This document shows positions 1-5,727 of a stretch of DNA of 10,697 nucleotides, one piece after another. The position numbers were made by a program, and so were the translations under genes. Position 1 is the stretch's first letter; the number at the start of each line of letters is the position of its first letter. This DNA is from Nitratiruptor sp. (GTDB lineage: Bacteria; Campylobacterota; Campylobacteria; Campylobacterales; Nitratiruptoraceae). Location of the stretch: positions 1 to 10,697 of the forward strand of contig WGBB01000153.1 in the NCBI GenBank assembly GCA_015494505.1, in the 5' to 3' direction. The notes under the pieces are model-generated. The model made no database searches. It worked only from the letters and a program-made list of their open reading frames with translations, and was not told the origin of the DNA.

Positions 1-1
1 C

Positions 2-145
2 GCTTTTATCCTTTTCGATACCCAAAATATCATCCGAGGCCGCTACGACTCTCCCGTGGAAGCGGCGGTGGACCTCTATCTCGATGTACTCAACCTTTTC
101 GTCTCCATTTTGCAACTTTTGGGGATTTTGGGCAATGAAGAGTGA
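2..145 (+). CDS. BI-1/YccA family integral membrane protein, C-terminal fragment
   Basis: This is the last 47 codons of a gene that begins outside the window, ending at TGA 143-145. The visible part has the typical end of Bax inhibitor-1/YccA proteins: a D-T-Q-x-I-I motif near residue 6 (the family has LYDTQxII in the loop before the last helix), an alternating stretch ending in LYLDVLNLFVSILQLLG, and a short acidic tail GNEE. Family members are seven-helix inner-membrane proteins; bacterial YccA interacts with the FtsH protease, and others are proposed calcium-leak channels. Which role applies here cannot be read from the fragment. The next gene starts inside its last codons in another frame (overlap of 11 bases), which suggests co-transcription and translational coupling. 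The family call is firm despite the short length; the specific function is open. Confidence 0.85.
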   Translation, partial: AFILFDTQNIIRGRYDSPVEAAVDLYLDVLNLFVSILQLLGILGNEE

Positions 146-521
146 GGAAGCCAAACTCTTTCGCCTCATCGACGCTAATCTCAATAGACTCCGCGAGGGA
201 ATACGTGTGGTGGAGGATATCCTCCGCTATATAGAAGATAATGGAGACCTCGCAAAACGTCTCAAAGAGGTGCGTCACAAGGCACGCTTCGAAGACTCGA
301 GACTCCTAGAATTTCGCGATATCGAGGGCGACGTGCTCAAAAGCTCCACATCATCTGAGATGGAGCGCACCGATATCGCGAGTCTCAAGCGCGCCAACAT
401 CAAACGCGCTCAGGAGTCCGCGCGCGTCCTCGAAGAGGCTCTCAAACTTATCGACCCAAAAGCTAGTGCGCTTTTTAAGACAATACGCTACGAACTTTAC
501 GATATAGAAAAAGCACTCTAA
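135..521 (+). CDS. thiD2: Stand-alone ThiD2-like protein (thiamine pathway; often labelled thiamine-phosphate pyrophosphorylase)
   Basis: A 128-residue helical protein. Its landmarks match the ThiD2 domain found fused in front of ThiE in cyanobacteria: RLIDANLNRLREGIRVVED (residues 10-28), RDIEGDV (61-67), RANIKRAQESARVLEEALK (86-104) and the closing IRYELYDIE (117-125). ThiD2 is known as a monofunctional hydroxymethylpyrimidine phosphate kinase making HMP-PP, the pyrimidine substrate of ThiE. Here the ThiE half is absent and the protein stops right after the domain, so a transferase label taken from the fused proteins would be misleading. ATG 135 is chosen because an earlier in-frame ATG at 84 would put 17 unrelated residues in front that lie inside the upstream gene. 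It overlaps the BI-1 gene by 11 bases and converges on the next gene, sharing 4 bases at the stops. Family confident; activity inferred. Confidence 0.8.
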   Translation: MKSEEAKLFRLIDANLNRLREGIRVVEDILRYIEDNGDLAKRLKEVRHKARFEDSRLLEFRDIEGDVLKSSTSSEMERTDIASLKRANIKRAQESARVLEEALKLIDPKASALFKTIRYELYDIEKAL

Positions 522-862
522 TCTTCGAAAAAGCTCTCATCGGAAGCGTCGATATCGAAGGTAGTCGAAGCTGTAGCGTTGGTTTCATTGACTTCTACGA
601 CCACTTTCCATGTGCCTTTCTCGCGCCACGGCAAGAAGCGATAGTCATAGACCGATCCATAAAAGGGTGGGACATAGAAAGTCTTGATGCGATCATCTTT
701 GCGGCTGGGAGAAATCCAGTGAAATCGCACGTGGAGTCCGTTGCTGTTATCTGACCTATCGATATAATAGGTGCAGATAATCTTTTCGTTTTGGATAGTG
801 CAGCTAACACTCCCTGCAAACAATAATGCCGGCACGATCAACAATAGCGACTTTTTGCCCAT
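518..862 (-). CDS. Small secreted protein of unknown function, probably beta-rich
   Basis: A 114-residue protein starting at ATG 862. Residues 1-20 form a clear signal peptide (GKK, then a hydrophobic core LLLIVPALLFAG), with likely cleavage near SVS-C, placing the protein in the periplasm. The mature part holds two cysteines ten residues apart (C21 and C30), which could form a disulfide, and alternating polar/hydrophobic segments such as HVRFHWISP and GTWKVVVEV that suggest a small Ig-like beta-sandwich. I do not recognise a named family; the HWISP / YDYRFLP / GTWKVVVEV order resembles small periplasmic beta proteins. Its start lies inside the end of the bioC-like gene (25-base overlap) with only a weak ribosome site, so it is probably translated by coupling. 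It ends 4 bases into the convergent thiD2-like gene. Confidence 0.75.
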   Translation of the reverse strand: MGKKSLLLIVPALLFAGSVSCTIQNEKIICTYYIDRSDNSNGLHVRFHWISPSRKDDRIKTFYVPPFYGSVYDYRFLPWREKGTWKVVVEVNETNATASTTFDIDASDESFFED

Positions 863-1533
863 AGAAACACCACTTCAAACTCGAGATAACGATGTGGATA
901 GGTCTGCAAAAGATGCCGCAACTGCGCCACAGAAGCACGCTTGCGACCACTACTAACACCGCTTCTTTTTATGTAGGTAAACATCTGCTTGGTATCCTCA
1001 AAAAAGAGACGATACCCTCGTACTTCATAGTCTACCATAAAGTGACGTGAAGCGAAAGCGAGTATGTCCTCTTTATTATAAATAGGCGAAGAGAGCCCTA
1101 ATATTTCGTGGATCGTGGCGAAAGTGCCGGATGTAAAGAGGGCAAAGGCACCGAAAGGAGCTGTCTTGGCGATATGAAAAAACGCTTTTTCGAGATTTTT
1201 GCTCCACTGTAGTGCAGAAGCGGAAAAGGCAAGGTCGAAAGAGTCACTTCCAAGCTTTTGCCAGCAACACGCATCATCGAAATCGCACACGATTTTGCGC
1301 ACCTTCGCGCTAGGATGCAAAGCCAGCATCTTTTTAGAAGAGTCGAGGGCTACGAAGCGCTCGAAATCCCAGTCGATATTGCGATAGACTTCGCCGCTGC
1401 CGGCTCCTATATCAAGAAGATATCTCCCGCAAAAAGGGGTGTTGCGCACCAGATGTTTGGCCACACGGCTCTGGATAATTTTGTAGTTTTGATACTCGTG
1501 GGCAAATCTCTCGAACTCTTTGATATGATTCAA
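838..1533 (-). CDS. bioC: SAM-dependent methyltransferase, BioC-like (malonyl-ACP O-methyltransferase)
   Basis: A 231-residue class I methyltransferase. SAM-binding motif I is LLDIGAGSGEVY (residues 39-50), the acidic residue ending strand 2 is D64 (VALDSS), and FDLAFSASALQW (99-110) matches the S-x-x-x-Q-W stretch of BioC. The N-terminal FERFAHEYQNYKIIQSRVAKHL is also typical of BioC, which methylates malonyl-ACP so fatty-acid enzymes can build the pimeloyl chain of biotin. There is no suitable ATG. I choose TTG 1533, preceded by GAGG about 10 bases upstream (CTG 1536 is an alternative with better spacing). The frame stays open to TTG 1584, but the extra residues carry no BioC similarity and would cover the divergent secG promoter. 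It overlaps the following secreted-protein gene. Methyltransferase certain; BioC rather than a related enzyme likely. Confidence 0.7.
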   Translation of the reverse strand: MNHIKEFERFAHEYQNYKIIQSRVAKHLVRNTPFCGRYLLDIGAGSGEVYRNIDWDFERFVALDSSKKMLALHPSAKVRKIVCDFDDACCWQKLGSDSFDLAFSASALQWSKNLEKAFFHIAKTAPFGAFALFTSGTFATIHEILGLSSPIYNKEDILAFASRHFMVDYEVRGYRLFFEDTKQMFTYIKRSGVSSGRKRASVAQLRHLLQTYPHRYLEFEVVFLWAKSRYC

Positions 1534-1555
1534 CAGTCTTTTACCTCGTTTTAGG

Positions 1556-1561
1556 TATAAT
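1556..1561 (+). promoter_or_regulatory. Predicted -10 element of the secG promoter
   Basis: A perfect TATAAT preceded by TAGG lies 25 bases before the secG ATG, with AAGGA (1577-1581) as ribosome site. No good -35 hexamer is seen 16-18 bases upstream, which is common in Campylobacterota, where the upstream part is T-rich instead. The opposite strand of this block carries TTATAC, so a divergent promoter for the bioC unit may share it. Confidence 0.55.
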
Positions 1562-1586
1562 TGGGCAAAAATCGCAAAGGACAAGG

Positions 1587-1916
1587 ATGACGAAAATCCT
1601 TTTTATCGTGCAAATCGTCTTGGCGATAGTGCTGACAATCGTAATTTTACTACAAAAAAGCTCCTCAATCGGCCTAGGTGCGTATAGCGGCAGTAACGAA
1701 TCTGTCTTTGGTGCGAAGGGTCCGCAAGGATTTTTGGCACGTCTTACCTTTTTCCTAGCTACCCTTTTCGTGCTCAACACGATTTTGCTGGGATATATGT
1801 ACAACAAAACCTTCAACAACTCCGTGGTGGAAAAGGTCCAGCCACAAAAGAGCTCTCCCATTCCAGAAGTGCCGGCAGCCAAAGAGCATGCTCCGCAAGC
1901 TCCTGCTACTCACTAG
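1587..1916 (+). CDS. secG: Preprotein translocase subunit SecG
   Basis: A 109-residue inner-membrane protein of the SecYEG channel, which moves unfolded proteins across or into the membrane with SecA. The SecG pattern is complete: helix 1 (residues 3-22), a cytoplasmic loop LLQKSSSIGLGA...SGSNESVFGAKGPQGFLARLT (21-54) with the conserved Q-K and F-G-A-K-G motifs, and helix 2 (about 53-71). The tail after residue 72 is rich in proline and alanine and is not conserved. The ATG is supported by AAGGA upstream and a TATAAT box. The last 29 bases also encode the start of the downstream deacetylase in another frame. Confidence 0.95.
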   Translation: MTKILFIVQIVLAIVLTIVILLQKSSSIGLGAYSGSNESVFGAKGPQGFLARLTFFLATLFVLNTILLGYMYNKTFNNSVVEKVQPQKSSPIPEVPAAKEHAPQAPATH

Positions 1917-2580
1917 TCTCGCTCTCGCCCTTTTCGGGGGCGTGAAAATCCTCAGCTACCACCGTTTCGATGAGCCGCAGCACCCTTCGATGAATGTATC
2001 GCTCAAAACTCTTGAGCGCCATCTGCAATATCTCAAAACACACGGATACACGATCGTCCCTCTTCGGCGCGTAGTGGAAAATATCAAAAAAGGCGAACCT
2101 CTCGATCCTAAATGGGTGGTCATCACCATTGATGACGGCTATAAATCGCTCCTCAAAGCTTTGCCGATTTTCGAAAAATATGACGCTACCTTTACGCTTT
2201 TTGTCTATGTCCAGGCGGTGGATGAGGGATATGGCGATTTCCTCCGCTGGCACGATTTGCGCCGGCTGGCCAAACGCTATGACATCGAGTTTCACTCCTA
2301 TGCCCATCCCAAACTTACAAAACTTTCCAAAAAAGAGGTCCTCCAAGACACCCTCAAGGGACTCCACATCTTTTACAAAAATCTCGCTTACTATCCTAGA
2401 TACTACGCCTATCCTTACAGCCTCTACAACGAAGAGATCAAACAAACGATTCGCTACTTTCCCTTCGAAGCGGCATTCGCTCTCAATAACAAAGAGGCCG
2501 ATATCTCTTGTGATCCCTATGCCATCAATCGCGTTATGGCAGCCGATTTTGCACAATTTCGCAAACTCTTCGAAAAATAA
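1888..2580 (+). CDS. Secreted polysaccharide deacetylase (NodB homology domain, carbohydrate esterase family 4)
   Basis: A 230-residue protein with an N-terminal signal peptide or anchor (LRKLLLLTSLALALFGG, residues 2-18), so it acts in the periplasm or at the cell surface. The NodB motifs are in order: motif 1 ITIDDG (79-84; D82 catalytic base and D83 metal ligand), motif 2 HSYAHP (136-141; metal ligands H136 and H140), and a motif 3 region YAYPYS (173-178) close to the family's R-x-P-Y. Such enzymes remove N-acetyl groups from peptidoglycan or exopolysaccharide aminosugars using a divalent metal. The YHRF...P opening of the mature part resembles the PgaB/IcaB-like group. ATG 1888 lies inside secG in another frame and is the only start giving a signal peptide. 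Substrate unknown. Confidence 0.88.
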   Translation: MLRKLLLLTSLALALFGGVKILSYHRFDEPQHPSMNVSLKTLERHLQYLKTHGYTIVPLRRVVENIKKGEPLDPKWVVITIDDGYKSLLKALPIFEKYDATFTLFVYVQAVDEGYGDFLRWHDLRRLAKRYDIEFHSYAHPKLTKLSKKEVLQDTLKGLHIFYKNLAYYPRYYAYPYSLYNEEIKQTIRYFPFEAAFALNNKEADISCDPYAINRVMAADFAQFRKLFEK

Positions 2581-2593
2581 AGCAAAAACATAG

Positions 2594-2599
2594 TAAAAT
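2594..2599 (+). promoter_or_regulatory. Possible -10 element in front of frr
   Basis: TAAAAT within the AT-rich 46-base gap between the deacetylase stop and the frr ATG, 27 bases before the start. There is no clear -35. It may provide separate expression of frr, an essential translation gene, from the secG unit; the support is weak. Confidence 0.3.
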
Positions 2600-2626
2600 T
2601 TGGTCAAAAATTTCCAAGGAGTCGCT

Positions 2627-3187
2627 ATGGAACTGAGTGAAGTCTATGAATACGCCCGCGATCATATGCAAAAAAGCCTCGAAGTGCTCAAGAAAGATTT
2701 CAACACCTTGCGCACGGGACGTGTCACCACAGCCGTCGTAGAAGGCATAAAAGTAGACTACTACGGCGCACCCACACCTCTCAATCAAGCTGCCAGCGTC
2801 GTGGCTGCTGATGCTACCACCATCGTCATCTCTCCTTGGGATAAGAGCCTTCTCGATGAGATAGAGCGCGCCATTCAGGAGGCCAATATCGGCGTCAACC
2901 CCAACAACGACGGCGAGCAGATCAAACTCTTCTTCCCACCTATGACCGTGGAGCAGCGTGAAGCGGAAGCCAAAAAGGCCAAGCAGTTTGGCGAAAAAGC
3001 CAAAATCGCCATCCGCAACGTCCGCCGCGACGCCAACGATAAGATCAAGAAGCTCTTCAAGGAAAAACTCATCACAGAGGACGAAGAGAAAAAGGGTCTT
3101 GAGGAGGTGCAAAAGATTACGGACGAATTCGTCAAAAAGGTAGACGAACTGGTCAAGCAAAAAGAGCAAGAGATTATGAAGGTGTAG
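2627..3187 (+). CDS. frr: Ribosome recycling factor
   Basis: A 186-residue protein, the usual length for RRF. With EF-G it splits the post-termination 70S ribosome in the cytoplasm. Visible landmarks are the helix-bundle start with FNTLRTGRV (residues 25-33), the small beta domain from about 31 to 104 containing VDYYGAPTPLNQ and ISPWD, the FPPMT linker (103-107), and RNVRRDANDKIKKL (130-143), the conserved arginine-rich part of the long helix. ATG 2627 is set by AAGGAG (2616-2621) at a good distance; an earlier in-frame TTG at 2600 would add nine unrelated residues. Followed by the repeat-rich spacer before pyrE. Confidence 0.97.
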   Translation: MELSEVYEYARDHMQKSLEVLKKDFNTLRTGRVTTAVVEGIKVDYYGAPTPLNQAASVVAADATTIVISPWDKSLLDEIERAIQEANIGVNPNNDGEQIKLFFPPMTVEQREAEAKKAKQFGEKAKIAIRNVRRDANDKIKKLFKEKLITEDEEKKGLEEVQKITDEFVKKVDELVKQKEQEIMKV

Positions 3188-3219
3188 CGAAGAGAAGCCA
3201 GAGTCTCGGCAAGCAAACT
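3186..3219 (+). repeat. Intergenic direct repeat, copy 1 (between frr and pyrE)
   Basis: Two blocks recur about 150 bases downstream: the 13-mer AGCGAAGAGAAGC (3186-3198 and 3329-3341, identical) and a 19-base block ending CTCGGCAAGCAAACT (3201-3219 and 3361-3379, one mismatch). In this copy the blocks are separated by 2 bases. It begins at the frr stop codon and flows into a perfect hairpin at 3209-3230. Confidence 0.75.
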
Positions 3220-3230
3220 GCTTTGCTTGC
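3209..3230 (+). other. Perfect hairpin just after frr
   Basis: GCAAGCAAA (3209-3217) pairs perfectly with TTTGCTTGC (3222-3230) around the loop CTGC. CAGA 3199-3202 could pair with TCTG 3234-3237 as an outer stem. No T-tract follows, so it is not a standard intrinsic terminator; mRNA 3' end protection, processing or attenuation are possible roles. Confidence 0.6.
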
Positions 3231-3245
3231 GTGTCTGAGCGAAAA

Positions 3246-3301
3246 GCTGCGAGTATATGTGAGTCCGAAATGAAGAATTTCGTGACGAGCATACGAGCAG
3301 C
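3246..3301 (+). other. Long imperfect hairpin, possible structured RNA element
   Basis: A nested set of pairings: GCTGC 3246-3250 with GCAGC 3297-3301; a symmetric GA/GA internal loop (3251-3252, 3295-3296) of the type forming tandem sheared G-A pairs; GTAT 3253-3256 with ATAC 3291-3294; an internal loop; GTC 3263-3265 with GAC 3284-3286; CGAAAT 3266-3271 with ATTTCG 3277-3282, closing the loop GAAGA. It lies between the two direct repeats. No known riboswitch or ncRNA family was recognised. Confidence 0.5.
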
Positions 3302-3328
3302 TGGGTTACCTAGAAGAAAACGAAGCTG

Positions 3329-3379
3329 AGCGAAGAGAAGCGAGTTTTCGGTTCCGACCGGAGGCTCGGCAAGCAAACT
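3329..3379 (+). repeat. Intergenic direct repeat, copy 2 (between frr and pyrE)
   Basis: Second copy of the repeat at 3186-3219, its two conserved blocks here separated by 19 bases. The extra bases complete a small hairpin CGGT 3349-3352 / ACCG 3357-3360 and a pairing GAAAAC 3316-3321 / GTTTTC 3344-3349. The hairpin downstream of copy 1 is reduced here to GCAAA / TTTGC (3373-3391). Confidence 0.7.
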
Positions 3380-3413
3380 ATTTGAATTTGCAACGAAGTG
3401 ATAAAGGTATTGG

Positions 3414-4025
3414 ATGCTCGATATCGAAAAAATCTACAAAGAGAGTGGCGCGCTTTTGGAGGGGCATTTCTTGCTCTCCAGCGGCAAGCATAGTCCCAAT
3501 TATCTGCAAAGCGCCAAAGTCTTAGAAGACCCAAAAGTGGCCGAGCAGTTAGCCACAGAGCTGGCCAAACAGATCAAAGCAAGCGGCCTTACGATAGATA
3601 CCGTCTGCTCGCCGGCTATCGGAGGACTTTTGGCAGGCTATGAGCTGGCCAGGGCTCTGGGGGTGCGCTTCATTTTCACTGAGCGCAAAAACGGCGAAAT
3701 GACACTGCGCCGCGGCTTTAGCGTGGAACCCGGTGAGAAGGTGCTTATCTGCGAAGATATCATCACCACGGGCGGTAGCGCGATGGAAGCGGCGCGCGAA
3801 ATAGAGAGTCGCGGTGGTAAAGTAGTGGGATTCGCCGCACTTGCAAATCGCGGCGTGTGCCACAGAGAAGGCGGTAAGAGTGCGCGCAAAGCTGAATGCA
3901 AGCTGCCTGCCGATAAACCCTTCTTCGCATTGGCAGATTTCGACTTCCCTATCTACGAACCGGCCGAGTGTCCCCTCTGCAAAGCGGGCAGCACGCCGGT
4001 AAAACCCGGCAGTAGAGGAAACTGA
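3414..4025 (+). CDS. pyrE: Orotate phosphoribosyltransferase
   Basis: A 203-residue cytoplasmic enzyme converting orotate and PRPP to orotidine monophosphate in pyrimidine synthesis. The PRPP-binding signature LICEDIITTGGSA spans residues 111-123 with the acidic pair E114-D115. The N-terminal GHFLLSSGKHSPNYLQ (17-32) holds the substrate lysine region, FTERKNGEM (88-96) the flexible catalytic loop region, and SPAIGG (66-71) the pyrophosphate loop. The tail CPLC...G...KPGSR (186-201) is typical of the Thermus-type PyrE subfamily, so its cysteine pair is family-normal. AAAGG (3403-3407) lies 6 bases before the ATG. The stop overlaps the next start by one base (TGATG). The preceding repeat-rich leader could affect its expression. 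Confidence 0.96.
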   Translation: MLDIEKIYKESGALLEGHFLLSSGKHSPNYLQSAKVLEDPKVAEQLATELAKQIKASGLTIDTVCSPAIGGLLAGYELARALGVRFIFTERKNGEMTLRRGFSVEPGEKVLICEDIITTGGSAMEAAREIESRGGKVVGFAALANRGVCHREGGKSARKAECKLPADKPFFALADFDFPIYEPAECPLCKAGSTPVKPGSRGN

Positions 4026-4501
4026 TGGCCAGATGGCGCCATATCAAACAGGGGAAAGTCCCATCTACCCCGAAACCTCTGGCGCCATCCTTCACACCGG
4101 CTCCCATAGCCGATCGTCTCAAGGCGTTTCTTACCGATACCTTTATGATCACGATGCCGATTTTGTACATCGTCATCTACCTCGTAATGGGCTCGCGTGA
4201 GGCCTTTCGCGCTCATATGGGCGAGGGGTGGCTCTACATCCTCATCCCGCATATGCTCATCGTTACACTGCTGTGGTGGCGCAAAGGCCAGACTCCCGGG
4301 ATGAAGGCGTACGATATCAAAATCGTGCGTTTCGCTAATCCCCAAAAACCTATCAACTTTTTCCAAGCGCTCCTTCGCTACATCTTGATGCCGATATCGA
4401 TATTTTCGCTTATTGGCATTCTCATAGCGCTTTTTCGCAAAGACCGCCAAACTTTCCACGATATCGCCTCTTGGACGATGCTGATTCACGATGAGTCGTA
4501 A
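4025..4501 (+). CDS. RDD family membrane protein
   Basis: A 158-residue inner-membrane protein with about three helices (residues 36-55, 67-85, 117-137). The RDD hallmarks are IADRLKAFLTD (28-38; R31, D38), WRKGQTPGMKAYDIKIV (85-101), and the closing ALFRKDRQTFHDIASWT (135-151). The family's role is generally unknown; some members are linked to ion or osmotic stress and some to transporters. The proline-rich N-terminus (11-27) is probably cytoplasmic. It sits in a tight unit with pyrE (one-base overlap) and the MFS gene (11-base overlap), so translation is likely coupled. Confidence 0.88.
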   Translation: MARWRHIKQGKVPSTPKPLAPSFTPAPIADRLKAFLTDTFMITMPILYIVIYLVMGSREAFRAHMGEGWLYILIPHMLIVTLLWWRKGQTPGMKAYDIKIVRFANPQKPINFFQALLRYILMPISIFSLIGILIALFRKDRQTFHDIASWTMLIHDES

Positions 4502-5576
4502 GCTCTTTTGGCTGCTGAGTGCCTTTTACTTCTTTTTCTTCGCTATCATCGGCGTCTATGTCATCTATATGCCAAAAGTTTTGGAGCTTATCGGTTATAG
4601 CAGTTTTCAAATAGGCGTGGTCTTTGCGATGAGTCCATTGATGCGTTTCATCGCTCCATTTTTCTTTTTGCGCCGCTTCACTCTTAGCGCCAGAGTCTAT
4701 CTCGCAGCATTGGTGCTCAGTCTCATCTCCGGTGTGCTCTTTTATCTCACTATCCACAATTTCTGGCTCTTTTTGCTCCCCAATATTATGCTTGGCGTCG
4801 CTTTTGCGCTCATTCTCCCCTATGCCGAAACCATCGCGCTGCAGACCATCGGCAAGGAGCGCTACGGCAGAGCGAGACTATGGGGAAGCATCGGCTTTAT
4901 CCTGGTAGCACTTCTGCTCGCGCGCCTTATGGGCGATAGCGCAAACGCGCTCCATTTTCTCTTTTGTACCATCGCAGCGACGGTGCTTGTGGGCTTTTGG
5001 CTAGTGCGCTACGAGCAAGAGTCGCAGCAAACACAGCAAAAGGACGGCTTTTCTCTCCTAGCGCACTGGAAGCTGTGGGTGAGCATCTTTTTGATGCAAG
5101 TAAGCTTCGGACCATTTTATAACTTCTTCACCATCTACGAGAGCGAGCACGGCCTCGACTATGCCACCATCAGCTACCTTTGGACCTTCGGTGTGGTATG
5201 CGAAATCGTGATGCTCTACTTCCAAGCGCCTCTGATGCGACGAAATCTTTTGAATCTCATCAAATTCTCCACCTTCGTCACCATCTTTCGCTGGCTTTTG
5301 GTGCAGTTTTTCCCTACCAATCTCCCCATCCTCTATCTAGCGCAATCGCTGCACGCCTTTAGCTTCGCGCTCTACTACTCCGCTGCCATTGCCTATCTTT
5401 TCGAGATCTATCCCAACAAAAAGTTAGCGCAGCAGTTCTTTGGCGGCATCTCATTCGGACTGGGAGGATTTGTAGGGAGTATCTTGGCAGGACTCTTTTA
5501 TGGAGAGTATCTCTTCTTGTATGCCGCTACCGTCGCTGCTTTGGCATATCTCTTCATTGCCGGTGAAAAATCTTGA
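4491..5576 (+). CDS. Major facilitator superfamily transporter, MFS_1-like / HcaT type
   Basis: A 361-residue protein, slightly short for the superfamily but with roughly 11-12 hydrophobic helices in two halves, split by a polar loop around residues 164-185 (RYEQESQQTQQKDG). The start (WLLSAFYFFFFAIIGVYVIYMP) and GRARLWGSIGFI (about 124-135) match the MFS_1-like group that includes the phenylpropionate permease HcaT and nucleoside symporters. Substrate cannot be predicted; the pyrE linkage might hint at a pyrimidine-related solute but that is weak. ATG 4491 overlaps the RDD gene by 11 bases. The stop TGA is inside a TTGATCAA palindrome (5573-5580), and no terminator hairpin follows. Confidence 0.85.
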   Translation: MSRKLFWLLSAFYFFFFAIIGVYVIYMPKVLELIGYSSFQIGVVFAMSPLMRFIAPFFFLRRFTLSARVYLAALVLSLISGVLFYLTIHNFWLFLLPNIMLGVAFALILPYAETIALQTIGKERYGRARLWGSIGFILVALLLARLMGDSANALHFLFCTIAATVLVGFWLVRYEQESQQTQQKDGFSLLAHWKLWVSIFLMQVSFGPFYNFFTIYESEHGLDYATISYLWTFGVVCEIVMLYFQAPLMRRNLLNLIKFSTFVTIFRWLLVQFFPTNLPILYLAQSLHAFSFALYYSAAIAYLFEIYPNKKLAQQFFGGISFGLGGFVGSILAGLFYGEYLFLYAATVAALAYLFIAGEKS

Positions 5577-5660
5577 TCAATTTTTACACTTCTATCACTT
5601 AATCTGATCTTCATATTGATTAATTTTTATACAAATACTTGCTCGTTTCTTCGAATTTTC

Positions 5661-5674
5661 TTGACATAGATCAA
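5661..5674 (+). promoter_or_regulatory. FNR/DNR-like operator upstream of the respiratory operon
   Basis: TTGACATAGATCAA fits the CRP/FNR-family box TTGAT-N4-ATCAA with one mismatch. Its centre (5667.5) lies 41.5 bases before the start predicted from the -10 box at 5697-5702 (about 5709), the classical position for class II activation. It differs from the TTAAC-N4-GTTAA box of the Campylobacter regulator NssR. An FNR-type (low oxygen) or DNR-type (NO-sensing) activator is inferred. Confidence 0.6.
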
Positions 5675-5696
5675 TTTTTTTCCATTCTCGCCACTC

Positions 5697-5702
5697 TATA
5701 CT
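5697..5702 (+). promoter_or_regulatory. Predicted -10 element of the respiratory operon
   Basis: TATACT, 26 bases before the subunit II ATG, followed by AAGGAG (5717-5722) as ribosome site. No -35 hexamer at normal spacing is seen, consistent with a promoter depending on an activator bound at 5661-5674. Confidence 0.5.
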
Positions 5703-5727
5703 AAGAAAAATTTTCCAAGGAGTGGCG

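Noticed and set aside
794..820. Lipoprotein signal (SVS-C) in the small secreted protein
   Set aside because: The position three before the cysteine is Ser instead of Leu/Val/Ile, so the lipobox is poor; a plain signal peptide with a disulfide is more likely.
1906..2607. Open frame on the - strand opposite the polysaccharide deacetylase
   Set aside because: The + strand product has all NodB motifs and a signal peptide; the opposite frame is a shadow.
3209..3230. Intrinsic terminator after frr
   Set aside because: The stem is perfect but no T-run follows on either strand.
2534..3376. Long open frame on the - strand opposite frr
   Set aside because: It lies over a certain frr gene, has low-complexity phenylalanine/leucine-rich translation and no recognisable domain or ribosome site.
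3186..3391. CRISPR array
   Set aside because: Only two copies, unequal internal spacing and no spacer regularity or cas genes.
5661..5666. TTGACA read as a -35 box
   Set aside because: It is 30 bases from the TATACT at 5697, far beyond the 16-18 needed; it fits better as half of the FNR-like palindrome.
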